Assembly (NCBI GenBank): GCA_027051905.1
Contig: JALUGO010000030.1
Coordinates: forward strand, 1 to 64,000
Reading direction: 5' to 3'
DNA length: 64,000 nucleotides
DNA from: Desulfurobacteriaceae bacterium
GTDB lineage: Bacteria > Aquificota > Aquificia > Desulfurobacteriales > Desulfurobacteriaceae
Shown: positions 37,777-46,124 of the stretch, piece after piece
Layout of the letters: each line of letters begins with the position of its first letter
How positions within the stretch are numbered: the first letter of the stretch is position 1
Position numbers and translations under genes: made by a program
The notes under the pieces: model-generated
Database searches by the model: none
What the model saw: the letters and a program-made list of their open reading frames with translations, nothing else
Told to the model about the DNA's origin: nothing

Positions 37777-39069
37777 ATGAAAAGAGGAATTCTTCTGTCG
37801 GTTCTTTTTCTTCTCTCTGCCTGTGGTTCTCCGGCTTCAAGCTCTAAAAGCGTTTCAAAAACACCTGAGCCAAGTAAAAGCGTAAGAGTGTGTTCTCCCG
37901 ATACGGTTCTTGCAGAGGGGAAAGGAATTAAGGTTACGCTTGCTGACTATAGGTATGTTGAGGGTCTTCTTAACGAAAAGTCAAAAAGGTTTTTCTCAAG
38001 CCATCCGGAATCTCTTCTCAGGAGAATGATTAACAGGAGGCTCGTTATTAAATACCTTGAGGATTCCGGTTTGGCTGAAAAGTATGGTTTAGATAAGAAA
38101 ATGGAAAACTTTAAAAAAAGTTACTTATCAAGACTTTACGTTTCAAAGGAGGCTGAAAAAAGGATAAAACCAGTTACTGAAAAGGAGATAGTTAAACGCT
38201 TCAAGGAACTGTTCCCCAAAAAGGATCCTTCCAAACTAAGCGAGGGGGATAAAAAGTTCCTTAGAAACGAGCTTGAGGTAAAACACTACGAATCTGCGGT
38301 GGCTTCTGTTTATAAAGATGTGGAGAAGAAGCTGAGATTTAAGGAGAAGAAGGGAACTTTAACTGTTAGCTGTTGTGGTATTGAGGTATCTGGTAAGTTT
38401 AGAAGCGAAAAGGATAAAAAACAGCTCAAAGAACGTTTAAAGGGGGAGTTTTTTAAAGAGTATTTCTACAGAAAAGCGATTGAAGCAGGACTTGATAAGA
38501 ATCCTGAATTTCAGAGGATGTTTACTGAGTATTTTGCCGGAAAGGCTATTGATGTTTTCAGAAAGGAGCTTGAGAAGGGTATAAGAGTTTCACCTGAGGA
38601 GGTTAGGGCTTTCTATGAGAATAATAGAAATAAGTTCTTTATGCCGGACAGAGCAAAAGCTGTGGTAATTCTTGTTGATAGTAAGAAAAAAGCCAAAGAG
38701 GCGGAGGAGCTTCTCAGGAAAGGTAGGCCCTGGCCGGAGGTGGCTAGGAGGTTTGCAAACTTCACAGCCAGGCCGAAGGTTTACTACAGAGATGTGAAAG
38801 ACCCTGTTGGAACTCTGATTTTTGCAGAGGGAAAACCTGAAAAGGGAAAGATTTTTGTAGCACAGTTTGGAGATAAAACCTATGCCGTTGTTTATGTCCT
38901 TGAGTATATTCCCGGAGGCGTTTTGCCCTTTAGTAAAGTGAAAAACTATGTAGAGCTTGTATTGAAGAAGAGAAAACTGAGGGAGCTTGAGAAGAAAAAG
39001 CTGGAAGAGCTCTGGAAGAAGTATGGGGTGAAGTTAGAGAACATTGACTGTTTAAAGGGGAGTTCCTAA
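37777..39069 (+). CDS. SurA-like peptidyl-prolyl isomerase lipoprotein
   Basis: A 430-residue protein with a lipoprotein signal, LLSAC, so Cys16 is the lipidated residue. A SurA-type helical N-terminal domain (ADYRYVEGLLNEKSKRFF, RRLVIKYLEDSGL) is followed by helices and a short parvulin-like domain near residues 275-380 (VSPEEVRAFYENN, RAKAVVILVD). Such proteins fold exported proteins in the periplasm. A CC pair (residues 199-200) in the middle is unusual. The position right after the octaheme cytochrome suggests it helps that protein mature, an inference from neighbourhood. Its stop overlaps the stop of the opposing kinase gene. Confidence 0.8.
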   Translation: MKRGILLSVLFLLSACGSPASSSKSVSKTPEPSKSVRVCSPDTVLAEGKGIKVTLADYRYVEGLLNEKSKRFFSSHPESLLRRMINRRLVIKYLEDSGLAEKYGLDKKMENFKKSYLSRLYVSKEAEKRIKPVTEKEIVKRFKELFPKKDPSKLSEGDKKFLRNELEVKHYESAVASVYKDVEKKLRFKEKKGTLTVSCCGIEVSGKFRSEKDKKQLKERLKGEFFKEYFYRKAIEAGLDKNPEFQRMFTEYFAGKAIDVFRKELEKGIRVSPEEVRAFYENNRNKFFMPDRAKAVVILVDSKKKAKEAEELLRKGRPWPEVARRFANFTARPKVYYRDVKDPVGTLIFAEGKPEKGKIFVAQFGDKTYAVVYVLEYIPGGVLPFSKVKNYVELVLKKRKLRELEKKKLEELWKKYGVKLENIDCLKGSS

Positions 39070-40037
39070 GAGAGGAGCTCCCCCTCTATCTCCTCCCAGC
39101 TTCTTTGAGGCTCTGGGAACTTCTCCTTGAAGAAGTGTTCGTATCTCCTGACAACTTTGTCCCACGTTGGAAGGCTTGTTTGAGCTCCTTCTGCCTCTAT
39201 TGTGAACGAAGCCACCGTTGAGGCTATTCTTCCTGCGGTTTCAACGTCGTAGCCTTTAAGAAGCGCCACTAAGAAGCCTGCTCTATGGGAGTCTCCTGCT
39301 CCCGTTGGGTCAATCAGTCTCGACGGTTTAACGGCCGGGATTCTGTAGGTTTTGCACTTGTAAACGACAATAGCCCCCTGAGCTCCTAAAGAGATACACA
39401 CTATTTTGGGACCTTTTATCTCTTTTATACTTTTTAACTTCAGTATCTCCTTCAGCCTTTTGGCCTCGTGGTTATTCATAAAGAGCATGTGGACGTAAGG
39501 CAAAAGCCTTATAACCCTGTATGGGTAGGAGAAAGTCTCCTGCCCGGGGTCAAAGCTCACAACGCTTTTAACGTTTTTCCTTTTTAAAAGGTGGTAGTAA
39601 AACTCAAAGTGCCCCGTTGAGAAGTGGCATATCCGGTAGTTCTTTGACAGGTCTTCTGCCTTCTCTGTGTTTTTGAAGAGGAGCTCCCTCACGCCCTTTT
39701 TGTTTTCGTAGTAGTAGAGAACCTGGTCGTCGCTGTTCTCCTTGCTGATTATGAAGCTCCTCGGCATGAGGAAGTTTGCAGGGATTACCCCTTCTGTTGA
39801 GACCTTTTCGTTCTGCAGATGTTTCCTGTAGTTTGTCTTTGCAAAATCGCTTCCTGAAACGGCGAAGAGGCCGCTTTTTGCTCCAAGCCTTGCTGCTGCA
39901 ACTGCTACGTTAGCTCCGGCTCCCCCGTATGTGTATCTGTATTTCTTTGCCTGAACGGTTTCGTTGATAGAGGGGAACCTTTTAACGACGAGAACGTTAT
40001 CTATGACTATGCTTCCAAACGCCAGAATATCTTTCAT
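39066..40037 (-). CDS. PfkB-family sugar or nucleoside kinase
   Basis: A 323-residue kinase with the PfkB signatures: GGAGANVAVAAARLGAK near residue 38 and DPTGAGDSHRAGFLVALL near 244, the second holding the catalytic Asp. The start is taken at ATG 40037, which follows GGGAGGAG; an upstream GTG overlaps that ribosome site. The substrate could be adenosine, ribose, fructose or similar; sequence alone does not say. It lies downstream of ylxR-nusA where infB might be expected. Confidence 0.88.
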   Translation of the reverse strand: MKDILAFGSIVIDNVLVVKRFPSINETVQAKKYRYTYGGAGANVAVAAARLGAKSGLFAVSGSDFAKTNYRKHLQNEKVSTEGVIPANFLMPRSFIISKENSDDQVLYYYENKKGVRELLFKNTEKAEDLSKNYRICHFSTGHFEFYYHLLKRKNVKSVVSFDPGQETFSYPYRVIRLLPYVHMLFMNNHEAKRLKEILKLKSIKEIKGPKIVCISLGAQGAIVVYKCKTYRIPAVKPSRLIDPTGAGDSHRAGFLVALLKGYDVETAGRIASTVASFTIEAEGAQTSLPTWDKVVRRYEHFFKEKFPEPQRSWEEIEGELLS

Positions 40038-40057
40038 TTCTCCTCCCACCTTTTATT

Positions 40058-40600
40058 TTAACCCGGCGGGGAGGAGAGGAGGGAGTGTAGTTTTTCTGCT
40101 ACCTGGTAGAGTTTCCTTCCAAGTCCAACCTTTTCGACAAATGCCGCCCCTGCCCGCGTCTCTTTTTTTAGAGCGTTTCCTATCTCTTCCGATTTAAAAA
40201 GGTTCTCAACGGTCAGAAAGTTTCCTCTCTTTTTAAGCCTCTCTTTTGTTTTGGGGCTTAGGTCTTCGGCAAGAATCAGGACTCCTTCTCTTTCGGGAGG
40301 GAGCTCCCTTATACCGTCCTGCCCCACAACGGTTATTCCCGTTTTGTGGGAAAGGGATAGCAGATGGAGGAAGTAACTCTTCAGGGCTTCAACGGTCTGG
40401 TTGTATACCTCAACGGGGTCAACCTTTCCCTTAAAGTTTCTCCTTACAAACCCCCTGATGCAGCTGAAAGAGGGGCAAACGTTAAACCCCCTTCCGGGGG
40501 CTTTCCTGGTGATGTCCGGAACAGGTTTTCCCTCAAAAACTACAAACCTTATAAACTTCTCCGTTTCGTCTCTCTTTCTGCATCCGGCGCAGGCCCTCAC
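40058..40600 (-). CDS. YlxR-YlxQ fusion RNA-binding protein
   Basis: A 180-residue protein. Residues 1-80 are YlxR (DUF448): RACAGCRKRDE, then GRGFNVCPSFSCIRG, a fold near NusA that binds RNA. Residues 90-175 resemble the L7Ae-like YlxQ protein (GVLILAEDLSPKTKERL, RAGAAFVEKVGLGRKL). In many bacteria ylxR and ylxQ are separate genes between nusA and infB; here they are one. The GTG start overlaps the nusA stop. Confidence 0.82.
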   Translation of the reverse strand: MRACAGCRKRDETEKFIRFVVFEGKPVPDITRKAPGRGFNVCPSFSCIRGFVRRNFKGKVDPVEVYNQTVEALKSYFLHLLSLSHKTGITVVGQDGIRELPPEREGVLILAEDLSPKTKERLKKRGNFLTVENLFKSEEIGNALKKETRAGAAFVEKVGLGRKLYQVAEKLHSLLSSPPG

Positions 40601-41733
40601 TCCTCTCCCATCTCCTCTTCAAGTTCTTCTAACTTCTTGAAGTCGCTCTCTTTGATAATGTCTATTCCAACCACCTGGCCGGCCTGGGCTGCTAACTTCG
40701 AAGCAAGTCTTGCGTTTACCCCGTGCTTACCGATGGCCAGTGAAAGCTGGTCGTCGGGAACAACAACCTCAACCCTCAGCTCTCCGTTCTCATCTTCGTA
40801 GCTCTCTGCATGAACCACTTTTGCCGGAGAGAGGGCTTCTGCAACGAGCTCTGCAATGTCGTCAGACCATCTGATTATTTCGATCTTCTCTCCAGAGAGC
40901 TCTTTTGATATGGGGAGTATCCTGCTTCCTTTAACCCCTATACAGGCTCCAACGGGGTCGATGTAGTCCACTTTTGCATCTACGGCCACTTTTGCTCTAA
41001 CTCCTGGTTCCCTTGCAACTGCCTTAATCTCAACGAGTCCTTCAGCAACTTCCGGTATCTCTATCTCCATAAGTCTTTTAAGGAATTTCGGGTGGGTTCT
41101 TGACAGAATAACGTAGGGAGGAGGGTAGTCCTCAATCCTGCTGGGCTTCTTCCTGTTGTATTTTTTGTAGTCGAAAACGACGTCGTAGATGTAAGCCCTG
41201 ACCCTGTCTCCTACTCTGTAACGCTCCTTCTGTATCTGTTCCTCCTTTGGAAGAATGCCAACTACTCTTCCCAGGTCAACGATTATGTCTCCGTTTCTCC
41301 TTATCTCCTTTACCGTTCCGGAGATGACGTCCCCTGTTTTCTCCTTGAAGTAGTCGTAGAGTGCCCGCCTCTCTGCTTCTGTTATCTTGTCGTGAATTAC
41401 CTGAGCGGCGGCCTTTGCGGCTATTCTTCCAAGCTCTTCTGTTTTGATCTCTATAAGGACTTTATCTCCAACTTTTATATCTTCTCCAAAGAGCTTCCTT
41501 GCCTCTTCAAGGGATATTTCATGGTCTGGGTCTTTGACCTCTTCAACAACAACTTTTTCCTGATATATTCCAAAGTCTTTACCGTCTTCATCTATCTTAA
41601 CTACCAAATTTCCCCTGTATCCTGCTTTCTTTGCAGCGTTGATTATCCCGACCTTAACGGCCTCAATTACGTCCTGCTTGGATATACCCTTCTCCTTACA
41701 GAGAAGCTCTATAGTTTTGCCAAGACTTTCCAT
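40597..41733 (-). CDS. nusA: Transcription factor NusA
   Basis: A 378-residue protein with the NusA order: N-terminal RNA polymerase-binding domain (residues 1-125), S1 domain (residues 130-205, GDVISGTVKEIRRNGDIIV), then two KH domains with RAKVAVDAKVDYIDPVGACIG and LSLAIGKHGVNARLASKL. It lacks the C-terminal acidic repeats of E. coli NusA, as in most bacteria. NusA governs pausing, termination and antitermination. It lies in the usual rimP-nusA-ylxR order. Confidence 0.96.
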   Translation of the reverse strand: MESLGKTIELLCKEKGISKQDVIEAVKVGIINAAKKAGYRGNLVVKIDEDGKDFGIYQEKVVVEEVKDPDHEISLEEARKLFGEDIKVGDKVLIEIKTEELGRIAAKAAAQVIHDKITEAERRALYDYFKEKTGDVISGTVKEIRRNGDIIVDLGRVVGILPKEEQIQKERYRVGDRVRAYIYDVVFDYKKYNRKKPSRIEDYPPPYVILSRTHPKFLKRLMEIEIPEVAEGLVEIKAVAREPGVRAKVAVDAKVDYIDPVGACIGVKGSRILPISKELSGEKIEIIRWSDDIAELVAEALSPAKVVHAESYEDENGELRVEVVVPDDQLSLAIGKHGVNARLASKLAAQAGQVVGIDIIKESDFKKLEELEEEMGEE

Positions 41734-41751
41734 TTACTTAGTCCTCCGTAT

Positions 41752-42240
41752 TTACTTGTTGAAGAGGGAGTCTACGTCAACCCTTGCGTTCTTTATGTTT
41801 TCGTAGGGTATTTCAACCTCTGCGTTTCTCGAAACGTCGTGTATCGTAACTCCCGTTTCAGATGTGGAGATAACTTCCCCCTTAAAGTTTCTCTGATTGT
41901 CCATGGGCTGATGGGTTTTAATCTTTACAACAACGCCCTTCTGCCTCTCAAAATCTTTTCTGTTTTTAAGTGGTCTATCAAGACCAGGAGAAGAGACTTC
42001 AAGGTTGTAGGGATGGTGTATAAGGTCTTCAACGTCTAAAAGGGTTCCAATTCTTTCGCTTATCCACTGACAGTCGGAAATTGTGATGCCCCCCTTTGGC
42101 CTGTCAGCGTATATCCTTAAAACCCAGCCAACGGGTTCCCTTACAAACTCAACGTCAACCAGCTCGAACCCCCCTTCTTCAAGAATGGGGAGGAGGAGCT
42201 CCTTTACCCTTTCCACAACTTCCTTAACTTTCTCTTCCAT
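41752..42240 (-). CDS. rimP: Ribosome maturation factor RimP
   Basis: A 162-residue protein with GFELVDVEFVREPVGWVLRI (alpha/beta N-domain), DCQWISERIGTLLDVEDLI and LEVSSPGLDRPL, the RimP signature, then an SH3-like C-terminal domain. It helps assemble the 30S subunit. It is the first gene of the rimP-nusA-ylxRQ group, 18 bases ahead of nusA. Confidence 0.95.
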   Translation of the reverse strand: MEEKVKEVVERVKELLLPILEEGGFELVDVEFVREPVGWVLRIYADRPKGGITISDCQWISERIGTLLDVEDLIHHPYNLEVSSPGLDRPLKNRKDFERQKGVVVKIKTHQPMDNQRNFKGEVISTSETGVTIHDVSRNAEVEIPYENIKNARVDVDSLFNK

Positions 42241-42263
42241 GGTGAACCTCTAACTGCGGTTAA

Positions 42264-42293
42264 ATAAAAAGGAGCGGTTCCGAAGAACCGCTC
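42264..42293 (-). terminator. Rho-independent terminator after smpB
   Basis: On the minus strand GAGCGGTTC, a TTCG tetraloop and GAACCGCTC form a nine-pair hairpin followed by CTTTTT. It lies about 90 bases after the smpB stop and ends the ispH-rpsA-smpB transcript before rimP. The stretch between shows no gene. Confidence 0.92.
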
Positions 42294-42384
42294 TAACCGA
42301 AAAGTATGAGTGCGATGAACACAGACAGCTTCTAACCGCCGCGTTTAAATTTAGTGCATACCGGAATGGGTCGCAAATGTGGAG

Positions 42385-42846
42385 TTATTTGTAGAACTTC
42401 ATGGCCTTCTGAGCTTCCCTTTCAAGCTCCCGTCTCTTTATGGCTTCCCTCTTGTCATACTTCTTCTTACCCTTAACGAGGGCTATCTCAACCTTAACCT
42501 TGCCCCGTTTGTTGAAATACATCCTGAGGGGAACGATGGTTAAGCCCTTCTCCTGAACTTTTCCCATGAGCCTCTTTATCTCCCTCTTGTGGAGCAGGAG
42601 TCTTCTCTTCCTCGTTGGTTCGTGATTGAAGAGGTTCCCGTGGGTGTATGGGGCTATGTAGGCATTAAACAGGAATGCTTCTCCATTCTCTATCCGGACA
42701 AAAGAGTCCCTCAGGTTCGCCTTTCCCTCTCTTAAAGACTTTACTTCTGTTCCTTTAAGCTCAATGCCGGCCTCATACTTTTCCAGTATCTCGTAGTCGT
42801 AGTAGGCCTTTTTGTTCTTTATTTCCGGGGTGTTTCCTCCTGCCAT
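42385..42846 (-). CDS. smpB: SsrA-binding protein SmpB
   Basis: A 153-residue protein with the full SmpB pattern: NKKAYYDYEILEKYEAGIEL, GTEVKSLREGKANLRDSF, and the basic tail KKYDKREAIKRRE that reaches into the decoding site. It escorts tmRNA to stalled ribosomes. The tmRNA gene itself is not seen in this window. The start overlaps the rpsA-like gene by 28 bases. Confidence 0.96.
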   Translation of the reverse strand: MAGGNTPEIKNKKAYYDYEILEKYEAGIELKGTEVKSLREGKANLRDSFVRIENGEAFLFNAYIAPYTHGNLFNHEPTRKRRLLLHKREIKRLMGKVQEKGLTIVPLRMYFNKRGKVKVEIALVKGKKKYDKREAIKRRELEREAQKAMKFYK

Positions 42847-43838
42847 TTCAGAACAACTCTCCTGTTTTCTCTGTCTATTCTGTCGACTATGAATTTATAC
42901 CTGTGTTTATACTTTAGCTTTACCCCTTTAGGCAGGGCTTCGGCAGGAAGAAAACCGGCAACGTCACCCGGCAGGTATACCCAGATTCCCTTTTTATCCT
43001 CTTTTACAACTTCCCCTTCAACTTCCATGCCGGGCTTGTAGAGCTCATCTATCTTCTCCCACGGATCTGGCGTTACGTGTTTAAGGGATAGAACGAGACG
43101 TTCTTTGTCTTTTTCTATCTTTTTGATTTTTACTTTTATTCTTTCTCCTATTTTTGCAACGTCAAAGGGAGTTTTAAGACCAGACCAGGAGATATCACTC
43201 TTATGAACAAGGCCGTCAACGCCATCGACGTCGACAAAAATTCCAAAATCGACGATGTTTTTAACTATTCCCTCTACAATATCTCCCTCTTTTAGTCTTT
43301 TCAGCGTCTCTTTTCTCTTCTTAGCCCTCTCCTCTTCAAGAAGTTTGCGTCTCGAAATAACTATACTTCTCCTCTTCCTATCGATAGACAGGACTCTTGC
43401 TTCTATTTCTCTGTCGAGCCAGTCATCTGGCTTTGTTACGGGCATTATGTCAACCTGAGACATAGGAAGGAAAACGGTAATTCCCTCTTCTAACTGAACC
43501 TTGTAGCCTCCCCTTACTCGCTGTTTTATTCTTCCCTTTACTATTCCCTTTTTCTCAATCTCATCGGCTATTCTTTTCCACTCTTTTATAGACCTTGCAC
43601 AGTTTACAGAAAGAAGTGCGTATCCTTCTTCCGTTTCCGGTTCAACTACACATACGTCTATTCTGTCTCCCTCTTTTGGTTTGTAGCCCAGCTCTTTGAG
43701 AGGAACCACCCCCTCCGATTTCCAGCCGAAGTCAACGAAAACCTCTCTGTCTGTTACCTTTACAACCGTTCCCGTTATAACTTCCTGTTTGAGCTTTTTA
43801 AAGCTCTCCTCTAACAGTTTCGCAAACTCCCCTTCCAC
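42819..43838 (-). CDS. rpsA: Ribosomal protein S1-like protein with four S1 domains
   Basis: A 339-residue protein with four S1 RNA-binding domains at about residues 15-85 (TGTVVKVTDREVFVDFGWKS), 98-170, 188-258 (VEGIVKNIVDFGIFVDVDGV, the best conserved) and 275-335. It is shorter than six-domain proteobacterial S1, as in many Gram-positives and deep-branching bacteria. It overlaps the end of ispH by 41 bases, resembling the ispH-S1 fusions known in other bacteria. Confidence 0.9.
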   Translation of the reverse strand: MEGEFAKLLEESFKKLKQEVITGTVVKVTDREVFVDFGWKSEGVVPLKELGYKPKEGDRIDVCVVEPETEEGYALLSVNCARSIKEWKRIADEIEKKGIVKGRIKQRVRGGYKVQLEEGITVFLPMSQVDIMPVTKPDDWLDREIEARVLSIDRKRRSIVISRRKLLEEERAKKRKETLKRLKEGDIVEGIVKNIVDFGIFVDVDGVDGLVHKSDISWSGLKTPFDVAKIGERIKVKIKKIEKDKERLVLSLKHVTPDPWEKIDELYKPGMEVEGEVVKEDKKGIWVYLPGDVAGFLPAEALPKGVKLKYKHRYKFIVDRIDRENRRVVLKWQEETPRK

Positions 43839-44688
43839 TCCGGTTTCCCCCTTCGCTGATCTCTCTAACCTTTTCCACTATCTCTTCTATAACCCACTGA
43901 GGTGTCGATGCCCCTGCTGTTATGCCTACGCTTTCTGCTCCTTTAAACCAGTTTTCGTCAATCTCCTCCTTGGACTCTATGTGGAAACTCCTTGGATTGA
44001 CGTTTTTAGCTATCTGGTAGAGTTTTGTTGTGTTTGAGCTGTTCTTCCCTCCAACTACTAACATGACGTCAACTTTCCCTGCCAGTTCCCTCGTTTCTCT
44101 CTGCCTTATTGAGGTTGCACTACATATAGTATTGTATACCTTGAGCTCTTTGACTTTAAGGGAAAGGAGAGCTATGGCCTCTCTGAAGAAGTTAAGGTTT
44201 AGTGTGGTCTGGCAGACAACGCCTAACTTTGCCATTTTGGGCAGTGTTTCAAGTTCGCTGAGGGAGTTTATTATCATCGGGTTTCTGACGTGGCCTGCTA
44301 TTCCTATAACTTCCGGGTGTTTCGGGTTCCCTAAGATCAGGACGGGGTAACCCTCTTTCTGGAGCTTTATGGCTTTTTCGTGAACGTCTTTTACAAAGGG
44401 ACACGTTGCGTCAACTATCTGCGTTCCTTTTCTCTTCAGGAAATCAACAATCTGGGGAGCTACTCCGTGGGAGCGGATGACGACGGTATCTCCCTCCTTC
44501 AGCTCTTCCATATCCTCAATGAATTTCATTCCTAACTTTTTGAGTCTGTCTATCTCCCTTCTATTGTGTATTAACTCTCCCAGACAGAGGGCTTTTCCCT
44601 TTCCTTTTTCTACGGCCTCAACGGCCATATTTACTGCTCTCTTTACTCCCCAGCAGAAACCAGCACTCTTGGCTACTTTAATTTCCAC
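43798..44688 (-). CDS. ispH: HMBPP reductase IspH (LytB)
   Basis: A 296-residue Fe-S enzyme, last step of the non-mevalonate isoprenoid pathway. The three cluster Cys are visible in AGFCWGVKRAV (Cys12), VDATCPFVKDVH and NTICSATSIRQ. GVVCQTTL and GGKNSSNT are further signatures. It overlaps plsC by 11 bases at its start and the S1 gene by 41 at its end. Confidence 0.96.
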   Translation of the reverse strand: MEIKVAKSAGFCWGVKRAVNMAVEAVEKGKGKALCLGELIHNRREIDRLKKLGMKFIEDMEELKEGDTVVIRSHGVAPQIVDFLKRKGTQIVDATCPFVKDVHEKAIKLQKEGYPVLILGNPKHPEVIGIAGHVRNPMIINSLSELETLPKMAKLGVVCQTTLNLNFFREAIALLSLKVKELKVYNTICSATSIRQRETRELAGKVDVMLVVGGKNSSNTTKLYQIAKNVNPRSFHIESKEEIDENWFKGAESVGITAGASTPQWVIEEIVEKVREISEGGNRSGRGVCETVRGEL

Positions 44689-45325
44689 TTTTCAGCTCCT
44701 TAATTCTCTCCATTATGAGGTCTGCAGCCTTCTGGTAGTTTTCCTTTCTATCTTCTAAATCTAATTGAAAAGGCTTGCCAAATGCAATTCTTACCCTGGG
44801 AACTCCCGTTATCAGCCCCTTTTTTCCTATCACGGCTTCACTTCCTTCGATGAGGCAGGGAACTATGGGAGCCTTTGACTTTAAAGCTACCATGCCCGCT
44901 CCCCACTTTGCCCTTACAAACTTTCCGGCGGGAGCTCTCTGCCCTTCCGGGAAGATGCAGACAAGCTCTCCTCGGTTCAGAATCTCAAGGGCTGTTTTTA
45001 GGGCTGTAAGGTCGACTTTTCCTCTCTTTACTGGGAAAGCGTTTCCCCAGTGTTTTATGAGACTACCTAGAACAGGTGTTGTAAAGAGCTCCGATTTTGC
45101 CATGAAAAAGACAGGCCTTTTGTAAACAGCGTAAGCAACCAGGGGAGGGTCTAAGTAGCTTCTGTGGTTTGCCATGAGGAGAACGGGGCCTTCGTCTGGA
45201 ATGTTTTCCCTACCTTTTACTTCAAGGCGGCAGAGCTTTGCTATGAGCCGGGCTACGGTTTTTAGCCATACCCAGTAGGCTGTTTTCCTCTTTACCCAGG
45301 GATATTTTGTTGTAAGACTTTCCAT
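44678..45325 (-). CDS. plsC: 1-acylglycerol-3-phosphate acyltransferase
   Basis: A 215-residue acyltransferase with the catalytic NHRSYLDPP (NHx4D) near residue 53 and FPEGQRAPAG near 125, both PlsC/LPLAT motifs, and a hydrophobic start that would lie on the membrane. It makes phosphatidic acid. It is the first gene of the plsC-ispH-rpsA-smpB group. Confidence 0.93.
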   Translation of the reverse strand: MESLTTKYPWVKRKTAYWVWLKTVARLIAKLCRLEVKGRENIPDEGPVLLMANHRSYLDPPLVAYAVYKRPVFFMAKSELFTTPVLGSLIKHWGNAFPVKRGKVDLTALKTALEILNRGELVCIFPEGQRAPAGKFVRAKWGAGMVALKSKAPIVPCLIEGSEAVIGKKGLITGVPRVRIAFGKPFQLDLEDRKENYQKAADLIMERIKELKSGN

Positions 45326-45387
45326 ATAAAAATTCTATCAAAATGCTGAACCTTATAAGCAAAACTGTTGAGAATGAGGGGGAGCTC

Positions 45388-45404
45388 CTGATTTTCTTAA
45401 TCAG
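45388..45404. promoter_or_regulatory. Palindrome upstream of the anaerobic RNR genes
   Basis: CTGATT and AATCAG form an inverted repeat around five bases, and AATCAG is repeated once more seven bases further. It lies about 55 bases before nrdG in the divergent gap with plsC. It is a possible operator; it does not match the NrdR box I know. Confidence 0.3.
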
Positions 45405-45458
45405 AAATCAGATTTATATTGTTTTATGTTAATGTAAACTTTTGCTGGTGGGGTTGAT

Positions 45459-46124
45459 ATGGAGCTTTCTCCCTTTCTCTCCGTTGATACTCCTATAACC
45501 TTTAGGGATCATCCCGGTGTAATGTCTGCCCTCCTTTATACCAACTTTCATCTGTGTAACCTTAACTGCTACCAATGTCACAACAGGCACCACTTTAAAG
45601 GAAAGCCTGAATACCAGAGTTACACTAAACTCTCAAAAAAGCTGGTTATGTTCAAAGCGTTAGGGGTTGAGCTCGTTATAGTTTCTGGAGGAGAACCAAC
45701 CTTGGAGGAAAGACTGGAGGAAGGACTCAGATTCATAAAAGAACAGGGATTTCCGATAAGGCTTGACACAAATGGAACTTGTCCTGAAAGGCTTGAAAAA
45801 CTGATAGATATTGGGTTAATAGACGGGATTGCCTTAGACGTCAAAATTCCCCTCCTTGATGAATATACCCCCGACCAGCTGAAGCGTTTTAAAAGAGTGC
45901 TCTTTTCAGGAGAGGATTTAGATGACTCTGCAGTTTATAACTATTCTAAACTGGTGAAATCAACAATAGATCTAATAAGGAGATATCAACTTCCATACAC
46001 AATCTTCCGAACGGTTAACTACCCTCTCCTTACCGAGGAGGATAAAAGAGCTATTCAGGAGGAGCTAAAATCACTTCCGCACCAGTTTAACCCCTTCTAC
46101 CCTGTGGAGGAAGACGATGGTTAA
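45459..46124 (+). CDS. nrdG: Anaerobic ribonucleotide reductase activase (NrdG-like)
   Basis: A 221-residue radical SAM protein with CNLNCYQC (Cys33-x3-Cys-x2-Cys) and SGGEPTLEE near residue 75. It would make the glycyl radical on the reductase encoded next. The stop overlaps the nrdD start by eight bases (an ATGG within the same stretch), so it is coupled. Length and the DVKIPLLDEY segment fit the longer NrdG type of strict anaerobes. Confidence 0.9.
   Translation: MELSPFLSVDTPITFRDHPGVMSALLYTNFHLCNLNCYQCHNRHHFKGKPEYQSYTKLSKKLVMFKALGVELVIVSGGEPTLEERLEEGLRFIKEQGFPIRLDTNGTCPERLEKLIDIGLIDGIALDVKIPLLDEYTPDQLKRFKRVLFSGEDLDDSAVYNYSKLVKSTIDLIRRYQLPYTIFRTVNYPLLTEEDKRAIQEELKSLPHQFNPFYPVEEDDG

Noticed and set aside
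42241-42384. A tmRNA gene next to smpB
   Set aside because: I looked for a tRNA-like end and tag frame and found only a terminator. ssrA must be elsewhere.
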